Shown here piece after piece: positions 34,697 through 44,368 of a stretch of DNA of 64,000 nt. Every line of letters begins with the position of its first letter. Within the stretch, counting starts at the first letter, position 1. A model generated the notes under the pieces. That model ran no database searches. It was given only the letters and a program-made list of their open reading frames with translations, and had not been told where the DNA came from. Position numbers and translations under genes: made by a program. This stretch comes from Ruegeria intermedia. Its GTDB lineage: Bacteria; Pseudomonadota; Alphaproteobacteria; Rhodobacterales; Rhodobacteraceae. The stretch spans positions 33,442 through 97,441 of the forward strand of contig NZ_FQVK01000017.1 in the NCBI RefSeq assembly GCF_900129345.1, written 5' to 3'.

Positions 34697-34791
34697 CACG
34701 GCCCGCGACGGCGCGGTTCAACCCGCGCGGATGCGAATTTACCACCCGCAGGGCCTGGCCCTGATCACAGACCGACAGGGCACGAGGGTAC

Positions 34792-35679
34792 ATGAGCTGG
34801 TTCGAATTCGATTGGGTGGATGCCTTCAGTGACCGTGCCTTTGGCGGAAATGGCTGTGCGGTCGTGCATGACGGCGCGCATCTGCCAGAGCCCGTCTGCA
34901 CCGCCTTCGTCCGCGAAACCTCGTTGGTGGAATGCACCTTCACCGGCCCTTCGGATGTGGCCGACATCCGGGTGCGCTATTTCCTGGCCAGCCGTGAAAT
35001 TCCTTTTGCCGGTCATCCGACCATTGCCACCGTGGCGGCGATGCGCAGTCGCGGTCTGATCGCGGGCGACGCCCTGACGCTGGAAACCGGGGCGGGGATC
35101 GTGGATATCCGCCTGGATGGCGACCGGATCGAGATGACGCAGGTCGCCCCGGAATTCGGCCCGCATGTCGCGCCCGAGCTGGTGGCGGCCGCCATCGGGC
35201 TGCCGGCCAGCGCGATCGTTTCGCCGCCGCAGGTGGTCTCGACCGGGCTGCCGTTCTGCATCACCGTCCTGCGCGATCACGCGGCCCTGCGTGCGGCACG
35301 CCTGAACGTGGACGCGCTGCGGCAGGTTGCGCAGACGGCGGGCTATTCAGGCGCCGACATGGCCGAGCCGTTCCTGGTGACGCTGCAAGGCGCAACCGAG
35401 GCGGGCGACACCTTCTCGCGCCTGCTGCTGGCCCCGCCCAGCCCGCCCGAAGACCCGTTCACCGGATCGGCCACCGGCGCCATGGCGGCGTATCTGTGGA
35501 AATACGGGCTGATTGCCAAAGACAGTTTTGTCGCCGAACAGGGCCACGACATGGGCCGCCCGGGGCAGGCCATCGTCACCCGCGTGGGGCCGCCGGATGC
35601 GATGACGGGCATCAAGGTTGCCGGGCGCGGGTTCGTCCTGATGCGCGGCCAGACCGACCTGCCGGACAGCCTGCAATGA
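34792..35679 (+). CDS. PhzF family isomerase/epimerase-like protein
   Basis: 295 residues, the usual PhzF length. The N-terminal half begins FDWVDAFSDRAFGGNGCAVV and has the conserved glutamate in SLVECTF (PhzF active-site position). The second half has EDPFTGSATGAMAAYLW, the diaminopimelate-epimerase-like GSATG loop. Phenazine genes are absent, so a general isomerase role is more likely. Its TGA overlaps the GT10 gene start as ATGA. Confidence 0.87.
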   Translation: MSWFEFDWVDAFSDRAFGGNGCAVVHDGAHLPEPVCTAFVRETSLVECTFTGPSDVADIRVRYFLASREIPFAGHPTIATVAAMRSRGLIAGDALTLETGAGIVDIRLDGDRIEMTQVAPEFGPHVAPELVAAAIGLPASAIVSPPQVVSTGLPFCITVLRDHAALRAARLNVDALRQVAQTAGYSGADMAEPFLVTLQGATEAGDTFSRLLLAPPSPPEDPFTGSATGAMAAYLWKYGLIAKDSFVAEQGHDMGRPGQAIVTRVGPPDAMTGIKVAGRGFVLMRGQTDLPDSLQ

Positions 35680-36542
35680 CCGAACCCGCCATTGCGATTC
35701 TGCCTTATGGCCACCGTCTGGGGCCGAAACTGGCTTCGGTGCCGTTGTCCGATCTGAGCTGGCCTTTGGGTTGCCCCGAGCGGCTGACGGGCAAGACCGT
35801 GGGCGACCTGACGCCATCGGACCATCTGCTCATGTATCCCAACTCGACCGTGCATCTGCGTCTGCGTCGCGGCACGCGGGCTCGGATATCGCTGATGATG
35901 GGCGAACCGTCGGCCATTCACGGCAAACATGACCGGATGCTGCGCTGGACCTGGCGGCGGTTCTTCCGGGTGCTCACGTTTCACGAGGTGTTGCTGGACA
36001 GCCTGCCGAACGCGGTGTTCCTGCCCTATGGCGTGACTCAGGTGCCCGACTGGCGCGATCTGGACGTGACCAAGCACCGGTCCTGCTCGCTGATCGCCTC
36101 GGCCAAGCGTGACCTCGAGGGGCATCAGTTGCGCCACGCAGTGATCGACTGGGCGCGCGAAACGAGGGCCGATGTCGACATCATGGGCCGTGGCTACAAG
36201 CCGTTCGAGCGCAAATCCGACGGGCTGGCGCCGTATCGTTATTCGGTCATCATCGAAAACGTGCGCGAGCGGAACTATTTCTCGGAAAAACTGACCGACG
36301 CGATCCTCTGCGCGTCCGTGCCGATCTATTGGGGCTGCCCGAATATCGGTGATTTTTTCGATACCTCGGGCATGATCCTGTGCGACAGCCAAGCCGATAT
36401 CCAGCGTGCGATCCAGTCAGCGTCGGAAGAGGAGTATCAGTCGCGCCTGCCGCATCTGCGGGCCATCCAGGACAAGGCGGCGTGGTACGGCGATTTCGAA
36501 ACCCGTGCGGCACAGGCCCTGCGTGACGCTTTGCGCGGCTGA
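35676..36542 (+). CDS. Glycosyltransferase family 10 (fucosyltransferase-like)
   Basis: 288 residues from ATG 35676. The C-terminal half carries the GT10 donor-binding signature: YRYSVIIENVRERNYFSEKL followed by DAILCASVPIYWGCPNIGDFFD, very close to alpha-1,3-fucosyltransferases. The N-terminal half is more divergent. No signal or membrane segment is apparent, so it would act in the cytosol using GDP-fucose or a related sugar. No other polysaccharide or GDP-fucose genes are nearby. A terminator follows at 36573. Confidence 0.8.
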   Translation: MTEPAIAILPYGHRLGPKLASVPLSDLSWPLGCPERLTGKTVGDLTPSDHLLMYPNSTVHLRLRRGTRARISLMMGEPSAIHGKHDRMLRWTWRRFFRVLTFHEVLLDSLPNAVFLPYGVTQVPDWRDLDVTKHRSCSLIASAKRDLEGHQLRHAVIDWARETRADVDIMGRGYKPFERKSDGLAPYRYSVIIENVRERNYFSEKLTDAILCASVPIYWGCPNIGDFFDTSGMILCDSQADIQRAIQSASEEEYQSRLPHLRAIQDKAAWYGDFETRAAQALRDALRG

Positions 36543-36572
36543 CGGTCACCTCTGGCGCCGGACAAACAAGAA

Positions 36573-36595
36573 AGGCCCCCGGAAACCGGGGGCCT
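36573..36595. terminator. Terminator between GT10 and sat-cysC
   Basis: Ten-base stem AGGCCCCCGG (36573-36582) with CCGGGGGCCT (36586-36595) around AAA. It lies between the two convergent genes and probably serves both; U tracts on either side are weak (AAGAA on the left reads as TTCTT leftward). Confidence 0.75.
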
Positions 36596-36617
36596 CTGAA
36601 CCTTGTGGCAGCTCGGA

Positions 36618-38336
36618 TCACGACGCCGCGATCAGCCCCATGCTTTCCAGCTTCAGCAGCACCTGGTGGGCGCAGTTGTCCACGTCCACATTCTCGGTTT
36701 CGACCCGCAGTTCCGGGTTTTCGGGCACATCGTAAGGGTCCGAAATACCAGTGAATTCCTTGATCTTGCCTTCCCGCGCCAGCTTGTACAGACCCTTGCG
36801 GTCGCGGCGCTCGCATTCCTCGAGGCTGGTGGCCACGTGGACCTCGCAGAAGGCGCCGAACTGCTCGATCTCCTCTCGTACGGCGCGGCGCGTGGCCGCG
36901 TAGGGCGCGATCGGGGCACAGATGGCGATGCCGCCGTTCTTGGTGATCTCAGAGGCCACATAGCCGATGCGGCGGATGTTCAGGTCGCGGTGTTCCTTCG
37001 AGAAGCCCAGTTCCGAGCTGAGGTTCTTGCGGACGATGTCACCGTCCAGCAGCGTGACGGGACGGCCGCCCATCTCCATCAGCTTGACCATCAGAGCGTT
37101 GGCGATGGTCGATTTGCCCGAGCCCGAGAAACCGGTGAAGAAGACGGTAAAGCCCTGCTGGCTGCGCGGCGGATAGCGGCGGCGCAGCTGCTCGACCACC
37201 TCGGGGAACGAGAACCACTCGGGGATCTCGAGCCCCTCGCGCAGACGGCGGCGCAGTTCGGTGCCCGAGATGTTCAGAATCGTGACGTTGTCGCGGTCCT
37301 CGATCTCGTCCGCGGGTTCGTACTGGGCGCGTTCCTGCACATAGACCATGTGTTTGAAATCGACCATCTCGATGCCGATCTCGTCCTGGTATTTGCGGAA
37401 CAGGTCCTGCGCGTCATAGGGGCCATAGAAATCTTCGCCCTGGCTGTTCTTGCCGGGGCCGGCATGGTCGCGGCCGACGATGAAATGGGTGCAGCCGTGG
37501 TTCTTGCGGATCAGGCCGTGCCAGACCGCTTCGCGCGGGCCGGCCATGCGCATCGCCAGATTCAGCAGGCTCATCGTGGTGGTCGAGGCCGGGTATTTGT
37601 CCAGCACCGCCTCGTAGCAGCGCACGCGGGTGAAGTGATCGACATCGCCGGGCTTGGTCAGGCCCACGACCGGATGGATCAGCAGGTTGGCCTGCGCCTC
37701 GCGCGCGGCGCGGAAGGTCAGCTCCTGGTGCGCGCGGTGCAGCGGGTTGCGGGTCTGGAACGCGACGATGCGGCGCCAGCCCAGCTTGCGGAAATAGGCG
37801 CGCAGCTCGTTCGGGGTGTCGCGGCGGGCTTTGAAGTCGTAATGAACGGGCGGCTGGATACCGGTCACGGGACCGCCCAGATACACTTTGCCGGCCACGT
37901 TGTGCAGATAATTGACGGCCGGGTGCGCCACGTCGTCCGCACCGAACACCTTTTCGGCCTCGCGCGACTTGTCCGGGGTCCAGCGGTCGGTCACCGTCAT
38001 GGTGCCCAGGATCACGCCTTCCTGGTCGCGCAGGGCGATGTCCTGACCCAGCTCGATCTGTTCGGCGAATTCTTCGCTGACATCCAGGGTGATCGGCATC
38101 GGCCACAGGCTGCCATCGGCCAGGCGCATGTTTTCGACGACGCCGTTGTAGTCCTCTTCGGTCAGGAAACCCTTGAGCGGGTTGAACCCGCCGTTCATCA
38201 GCAGTTCCAGGTCGCAGATCTGGCGCGGGGTCAGATCCCAGCTGGTCAGGTCGGCGGCTTCGACCTTCAACTTCTGCGCGGATTCATAAGAAACATACAG
38301 CTCCGGGATCGGGGCCAGATTACTCAACATCGTCAT
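36618..38336 (-). CDS. cysC: Bifunctional sulfate adenylyltransferase/adenylylsulfate kinase
   Basis: 572 residues. Residues 1-385 are a homomeric Sat-type ATP sulfurylase with QTRNPLHRAH (194-203) and VGRDHAGPG (about 287-295). Residues 395-572 are an APS kinase with Walker A GFSGSGKST (402-410) and LLDGDIVRKNL. The fusion makes APS from sulfate and then PAPS. The order Sat then CysC differs from the CysN-CysC fusion of rhizobia and is common in Rhodobacterales. The APS-kinase loop that usually reads ISP is IAPY here. No other cys genes are adjacent. Confidence 0.93.
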   Translation of the reverse strand: MTMLSNLAPIPELYVSYESAQKLKVEAADLTSWDLTPRQICDLELLMNGGFNPLKGFLTEEDYNGVVENMRLADGSLWPMPITLDVSEEFAEQIELGQDIALRDQEGVILGTMTVTDRWTPDKSREAEKVFGADDVAHPAVNYLHNVAGKVYLGGPVTGIQPPVHYDFKARRDTPNELRAYFRKLGWRRIVAFQTRNPLHRAHQELTFRAAREAQANLLIHPVVGLTKPGDVDHFTRVRCYEAVLDKYPASTTTMSLLNLAMRMAGPREAVWHGLIRKNHGCTHFIVGRDHAGPGKNSQGEDFYGPYDAQDLFRKYQDEIGIEMVDFKHMVYVQERAQYEPADEIEDRDNVTILNISGTELRRRLREGLEIPEWFSFPEVVEQLRRRYPPRSQQGFTVFFTGFSGSGKSTIANALMVKLMEMGGRPVTLLDGDIVRKNLSSELGFSKEHRDLNIRRIGYVASEITKNGGIAICAPIAPYAATRRAVREEIEQFGAFCEVHVATSLEECERRDRKGLYKLAREGKIKEFTGISDPYDVPENPELRVETENVDVDNCAHQVLLKLESMGLIAAS

Positions 38337-38532
38337 CGCAATACTCTTGTCGCAGTGTGGTTGCTTGGTGATTCAGGTGCGTTCCGTGGGGGCATGTGCC
38401 TCTGTCGTTGTGTAAAGTCCACACCGTTTATGAAACAAAGGAGGATATGCGCGGTTTTTGCCGGTATTGGAAGAATTTTCCCCGAAAATCCCGCGAACGC
38501 AGCCAATTTTCTGATGTTCGCCGACAATCTGC

Positions 38533-40254
38533 TCAGCCGGCGTCGATTTGTTCCGCGGGCGCCAGCAATGTGTCCAGATCGCTGGCACGTTCTGCGGCCA
38601 GTGCAGCCAACGGCTCCGACACGCCACGCAGCCGGAACCTTTGCAGGCGCAGCGCATCGGTCGAAACCCCCGCCGCACGCAACACCGTCTCCGAGGCCAG
38701 AAGCTCGACCCCCAAGACCTTGGTTTCGCCCTCCAGGCGGCTGGCCACATTGACCGCGTCGCCGATGATCGTGCGGGCCGCATGTCCGGCTGCGCCGATT
38801 TCGCCCAACACAAGGTCGCCCAGATGCAGGCCCATGCCGATGCGGATCTCGGGGCTGTTTTCCGCGGCCAGCTTCTGGTTGAACCGCTGCAGGGCCCGGC
38901 TGATATTTGCGGCGGACTTCAACCCGGCCCCGGCCGAACTGGCCGCATCCGCCGTTTCGTAGACCGCCAGCAACCCGTCGCCCATGTATTTGTCGACAGT
39001 GCCCCCGTCGGCGGTGATGGCCGGAACGATCGCATCGAAGAACCGGTTCAACAGAAACACGATGTCATAGGGCAGTTGCCCGGTGGTGCGCGCCGTAAAG
39101 CCGCGCATGTCCAAAAATAACACGGCCAGTTTCCGTTCCTGGCCCTGGCTGGCATGGGCGCGTTGCCGCCCGCCGTCGGGCCGGAACACCCGGAACACGG
39201 TCAGCGGATCCTGGGGGCGGACCTGGCAGGCGAGGCGCGTGCGGTCGGCGGCTCCAACGGCCTTCAGGCTGCGCGCTTCGGCCGTGCTGGGCGCGGGCAG
39301 CCGATCCGCCCCGTCTTCGACGATCACCCGGCAGGTGGTGCACCGCCCCTTGCCGCCGCACAGCGCGGTATGGGGTACGCCGTTGGCCCGCGAGATTTCC
39401 AGCAGGGTCAGCCCTTTTTCCGACACCACCTCGGGGCCGTCCACATAGCGCACCCGGACCGAATGCCGCCTGCGCCAGATCTTGCGCCCGAAATGCACCG
39501 CGAGCGCCGTGCCCAGCGCCAACCAGAACACCATCAGCGCGTTGTCCTTCACGCCGAGCATGGTTTCGAAGGCTTCGGGGCGGGGCCAGTTGTAATGTTC
39601 GATATACTGCTCGCGCAGGTCGGGAACGGCGAAATCGGCCCAGATGCGCCGCCCCTCGGTCAGCAGGCCGGCCAGGGCAAAGCCGGGAATGAACACGGCG
39701 ACACCGATCAGATAGGGCACCAGCTTGCCCCACCAGCGGGTCAGCCTCAGCCACATGTGCAGCCCGATGCAGCCGTGGATCCAAACCACCAGCATCAACG
39801 TGCTCTGCATCCAGATGGCCACGTTGGGCCACATCAGGATGATGATGTAACCCATCTCGTCATTGACGCCGAAAACCTCATGCGCATAGCGCGTGTGCAC
39901 GAGATGCGAGATCAACTGAAGCGGGATCAGCAGCCCCAGCATCACTTGCAGGGCGGTATGAAAGGGCATGCGCAGCGTCCGGCGCCGCGCGATCGACACC
40001 AGTGCAAGTACGGCATGAACCAGCAACGCGGAATACAGCAGAACGCTGCCCAGAATATGCCGCGTGACCTGTTGCCGCGCATCCTGCATCCCGTGCAGAT
40101 AGTCGGTGTGAAACAGGCCCAGCCCGATATTCAGGAAATGAAAGAAGGCGAAGACGAACAGAACCAGACCGCTTGCGATGCGCAGGCGGGTCGTCCAACT
40201 GCCCTGCCAAAGCGGGTTGCCCAATCTATCACCCGTTTTTTCCGTGCCTGCCAC
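38533..40254 (-). CDS. Membrane-bound ferredoxin-adenylate/guanylate cyclase fusion
   Basis: 573 residues in three parts. Residues 25-260 hold about six membrane segments with paired histidines (H39, H80, H117, H120, H160, H166), resembling a di-heme cytochrome b fold such as SdhC/FrdC. Residues 268-352 are a plant-type [2Fe-2S] ferredoxin domain with C299, C305, C308 and C343. Residues 373-560 are a class III cyclase domain with FLDMRGFT (metal Asp 382), KYMGDG (D426) and IIGDAVNVASR (N502, R506), so catalytic residues are retained. It probably makes cAMP in response to membrane redox state. It is upstream of sat-cysC on the same strand but 196 bases away. Confidence 0.85.
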   Translation of the reverse strand: MAGTEKTGDRLGNPLWQGSWTTRLRIASGLVLFVFAFFHFLNIGLGLFHTDYLHGMQDARQQVTRHILGSVLLYSALLVHAVLALVSIARRRTLRMPFHTALQVMLGLLIPLQLISHLVHTRYAHEVFGVNDEMGYIIILMWPNVAIWMQSTLMLVVWIHGCIGLHMWLRLTRWWGKLVPYLIGVAVFIPGFALAGLLTEGRRIWADFAVPDLREQYIEHYNWPRPEAFETMLGVKDNALMVFWLALGTALAVHFGRKIWRRRHSVRVRYVDGPEVVSEKGLTLLEISRANGVPHTALCGGKGRCTTCRVIVEDGADRLPAPSTAEARSLKAVGAADRTRLACQVRPQDPLTVFRVFRPDGGRQRAHASQGQERKLAVLFLDMRGFTARTTGQLPYDIVFLLNRFFDAIVPAITADGGTVDKYMGDGLLAVYETADAASSAGAGLKSAANISRALQRFNQKLAAENSPEIRIGMGLHLGDLVLGEIGAAGHAARTIIGDAVNVASRLEGETKVLGVELLASETVLRAAGVSTDALRLQRFRLRGVSEPLAALAAERASDLDTLLAPAEQIDAG

Positions 40255-40303
40255 AAGTCTGCGGCGCAGGGGTACCCCGGGTCAAGCGCGGGGCAAAAAC
40301 GAT

Positions 40304-40329
40304 AAACGCGGCACCTGCGTGCCGCGTTT
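40304..40329 (-). terminator. Terminator of trxB
   Basis: Eleven-base perfect stem (40304-40314 with 40319-40329) and a four-base loop, just downstream of trxB; read leftward it is followed by a T-rich tail (ATCGTTTTTG). Confidence 0.82.
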
Positions 40330-40335
40330 TCAAGG

Positions 40336-41349
<1,014 letters not shown>

Positions 41350-41487
41350 TTAAAGCCCCTTCCTGTCACGCCTGCGTCAGGCGGGGCGGTCAGGGACCGC
41401 GCGAAAAAGAAAATTGCGCGGATGCGAAAGAATATTGCGCGTAGCCTGGGTGCTGATATAAGAACCGAAAAATTTCAGGAGCACCGA

Positions 41488-41988
41488 ATGGTCACGACAC
41501 GGCTGGACGAGATCGACCGAAAGATCCTTGCAGAATTGCAGGCGGATGGGCGCATGACCAATGTCGAGCTGGCGAAACGTGTTGGAATTTCAGCGCCGCC
41601 CTGCCTGCGTCGCGTACGCACGCTCGAAGAGGCCGGCTACATCCGCGGCTACCACGCCGAGGTCAACGCCCGCGAACTGGGGTTCGAGGTTCAGGTCTTT
41701 GCGATGGTCGGGCTGGAAAGCCAGGCCGAGGCCGAACTGCGCGCCTTCGAGGACCGCTGCCGCGACTGGCCGCTGGTGCGCGAATGCCACATGCTGAACG
41801 GTGAGGTGGACTTCATCCTGAAATGCGTGGCCCCTGACCTGAGCAGTTTTCAGCAGTTCCTGACGGGCGAGTTGCTGACCACGCCGAACGTGGCCAGCGT
41901 CAAGACCTCGCTTGTCATCCGCGGCGCCAAGGACGAACCGGGCGTCCCGTTCGACGTGCTCGAAGAGCGGATGAACCGGACGGCGTAG
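41488..41988 (+). CDS. Lrp/AsnC family transcriptional regulator
   Basis: 166 residues from ATG 41488, preceded by CAGGAG. N-terminal winged HTH (LDEIDRKILAELQADGRMTNVELAKRVGIS ... CLRRVRTLEEAGYI) and a C-terminal RAM ligand-sensing domain. Members respond to amino acids and bind as octamers. Position next to trxB, divergent with 210 bases between, is often conserved in this group; the target genes are unknown. Confidence 0.92.
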   Translation: MVTTRLDEIDRKILAELQADGRMTNVELAKRVGISAPPCLRRVRTLEEAGYIRGYHAEVNARELGFEVQVFAMVGLESQAEAELRAFEDRCRDWPLVRECHMLNGEVDFILKCVAPDLSSFQQFLTGELLTTPNVASVKTSLVIRGAKDEPGVPFDVLEERMNRTA

Positions 41989-42109
41989 CCCCGGCCTGCG
42001 CGGTTTGCGGCGCGCAGGGCGGCAAGATGGCGGCGATGGCCAGCGAAATGGCCCAACTGATCAAGATCTGCATGTTTCCCCCACTTAGATGCAGTTTCCG
42101 GTAGATGGT

Positions 42110-42892
42110 TCAGGCGATGATCGAGTCCATTTCCCCGTCTCGCGCACGTTCCATGGCCAGCGGTCCGAAGTCGTTGATCGAATGGACATGCGCGAACAGA
42201 TTGAGATAGACCGCCCGCAGGGCGGGGGTCATCATCCGTAAAGCCGTCAAACCGGGGTGGTAGGTTTCGAACTGCAGGCCGTCCACGTTGATCACCGCGT
42301 GGCGCTTGAGGCAGATGTGGAACAGCTCGACCGGAGTCGGCGGCAATGTTTCGATCACGTTAATACCATCCTGGAATTCGTCCACCGGGGTCAGCATCGG
42401 CTTGCCGCTGCTCAGGTGCCGCAGTTGCGCGGGCGTGGCCAACAGGCGCGCCGCAGGGCCGGCGATCACGCCGGATTGCGGTTTTTGCAACCCGAAGGCG
42501 TCAGCCATGATCCGCGTTAGCGGGCGGGTTCGGCCCCGTGCGTCAGGCCGCCCCGGGATCAGGGTGACCGACCCTTTCCACAGAACGGTCTGCGAGGTTC
42601 CGTCATGCGTCAGCACCGTGTCGCCGGGCAGCAGATCCTCGATCGCCACGGGGCCGTGTTCGGTCTCCAGCAGCGACCCGCGGGAAAACGCGCAGAAGGC
42701 GTCTTCGAAGACCGGCAGGGCAGGCGCGATATGGCGGGATTGCGAAACGTCGCCATTTGCAAGCAAAGCGCTGACTTCGTAGCGACGCAGCTGCGGCCGG
42801 GGGCCGTGGCAGGGCTGATCGCCTCTCTGCGTCAACGGTGCTGTTTCAATTGCGTTTCTGGCCGCGCGTACCAGAGAATTTGGAAAAGTCAT
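42110..42892 (-). CDS. Hint (hedgehog/intein) domain protein
   Basis: 260 residues. A Hint module starts around residue 67 (CAFSRGSLLETEHGPVAIEDLLPGDTVLTHDG), the usual block A with nucleophile Cys, and continues to about 215 with ICLKRHAVINVDGLQFETYHPG. Proteins of this type are abundant in Roseobacters, where the Hint module often sits at the end of secreted RTX-like proteins. This one has only a 66-residue N-terminal part and no export signal that I can see. Self-processing is possible but not shown. Confidence 0.75.
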   Translation of the reverse strand: MTFPNSLVRAARNAIETAPLTQRGDQPCHGPRPQLRRYEVSALLANGDVSQSRHIAPALPVFEDAFCAFSRGSLLETEHGPVAIEDLLPGDTVLTHDGTSQTVLWKGSVTLIPGRPDARGRTRPLTRIMADAFGLQKPQSGVIAGPAARLLATPAQLRHLSSGKPMLTPVDEFQDGINVIETLPPTPVELFHICLKRHAVINVDGLQFETYHPGLTALRMMTPALRAVYLNLFAHVHSINDFGPLAMERARDGEMDSIIA

Positions 42893-43609
42893 GAAGTCTT
42901 GATCCTCTCAAGTGACCATCCGGGCGACTGCAGCGTGGCCGCATTCGCGTCTGACGGTTCGGGTTCCTGTCTCGAGGAGTGGTACGTGGCCCGGCAACAA
43001 CCCGGGCAGGCAGTGCAGAAAATACACGTCATACATTCGGTCAAATCATTGACCCCCCAGACACACTCGTAAATCGCGGACGAAATTGTCCACGCACTCA
43101 TGCCCCAAGCACAATTCTCCGCGCGTTCAGTGCGCGGATGGCGCATTCGGTCGGGGCAGGCCCGAGATACGCCAGCAACCATGGGCAGGCAGCTTGCCCA
43201 AGACCGCTATCCGGATCAGGATTGCCGTGCCAGACGGCGCGCAACCCTGACGGATCTGCTGGATACCCGCTTCCAGGGCATCTCCAGCTTTGGGTTCGAA
43301 GTCGCGGCTATGACGCCGCGCAGAAAACGCGATTTCGACTTCATGTCACATCCTGCTCGGTTTTGTGGGGATTACCCGATTCCCGAGGAAAATTCCGCAC
43401 CATTGCGGCACTGATATGGCCGCACTGGGATCAATTGGAGATAGGATGTGTTCGGTCTTGGCGCGCCTCTTCGTCTATCGGCCGGTCACCCTGACGCGGA
43501 GCTGCGCCCAAAGCGTTGATAACCGTCCGAAAACTCTTCTGATTCCATCATTGATGTTTTCATGGAATTGTGGCGAAAAGGGGGCGGCGGAACAAATTCC
43601 CGCCAAATT
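42893..43609. other. 717-base stretch without a supported gene
   Basis: Several short open frames exist on both strands (for example 43100-43414, 104 codons on +), but none shows a family motif, a convincing ribosome-binding site or a codon pattern like the neighbours. I see no tRNA, terminator or repeat that I can defend. It may hold promoter sequences for the leftward Hint gene and decayed coding sequence. Confidence 0.5.
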
Positions 43610-44368
43610 CTACAGCCGGATCGCCGAGATCAGCCGCCCGTAATCGGCTTCGCCCGCATGGGTTGCGCGTCGATAGGAATAGAACCGCTCGGGGTCGGAA
43701 TAGGTGCAGTGGCGCGTCCATTCGGCATGTCCGACGCCGGCCCGCCGCAGACGGTGCAGCCCAAAGGCCGGCAGGTCGAACAGCATTCTGTCGCCTTGGC
43801 CATTCGCGAAAAAGCGGGTGTTGTCAGGATCATCCGCGATGAAATCGTCCAAAAACTCGGGGCCCACCTCATAGGCACGTTGCGAGATCGTGGGCCCGAT
43901 CGCCGCCCGGACGTTAGCTCGCCGTGCGCCCAGCGTCTCCATTGCGTCGAGCGTCGCCTCGAGCACGCCTTCCAAAGCGCCGCGCCAACCGGCATGAGCG
44001 GCGCCGATCACGTTTGCGTCAGGATCGGAAAACAGGACCGGCTGGCAATCGGCGGTCAGAACGGTCAGGGCCAGACCCGGCGTGGCGGTCACGATCGCGT
44101 CGGCCTTGGGCTTGTCGCCCTGGATCGGTCCGTCGATCGTGACGACGGCAGGCGAATGCACCTGGTGGACACCGATCAGCGCCTCGGGTGCGACCTCCAT
44201 CGCCTCGGCCACGCGGCGGCGGTTCAGGGCGACCGCCTCGCTCTGGTCCGAGGACCCCAGCCCGCACTTCAACCCCGCAAATATGCCTGACGATGCGCCG
44301 CCGCGGCGGCTGAAGAAACCGTGCCGAACAGGTGACAGCAAGTCCGAGGTCAGAATTTCCAGTGTCAT
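43610..44368 (-). CDS. pgeF: Peptidoglycan editing factor PgeF (YfiH/laccase domain)
   Basis: 252 residues. Conserved metal/active-site segments are QVHSPAVVTID, LTADCQPVLFSD and GAAHAGWRGALEGVLE (His and Cys of the laccase-like domain), with AIGPTISQRAYEVG. The family removes misincorporated residues such as L-Ser from peptidoglycan precursors; older annotation calls it polyphenol oxidase. It is the last gene of lgt-midA-pgeF, overlapping midA by ATGA. Confidence 0.9.
   Translation of the reverse strand: MTLEILTSDLLSPVRHGFFSRRGGASSGIFAGLKCGLGSSDQSEAVALNRRRVAEAMEVAPEALIGVHQVHSPAVVTIDGPIQGDKPKADAIVTATPGLALTVLTADCQPVLFSDPDANVIGAAHAGWRGALEGVLEATLDAMETLGARRANVRAAIGPTISQRAYEVGPEFLDDFIADDPDNTRFFANGQGDRMLFDLPAFGLHRLRRAGVGHAEWTRHCTYSDPERFYSYRRATHAGEADYGRLISAIRL

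Noticed and set aside
38337..38532. A SAM or other sulfur-related riboswitch in front of sat-cysC.
   Set aside because: I looked for conserved aptamer elements and saw none that could be defended.
43100..43414. A 104-codon open frame in the gap before pgeF.
   Set aside because: No ribosome-binding site, no motif and composition unlike neighbouring genes; kept only as part of the intergenic description.
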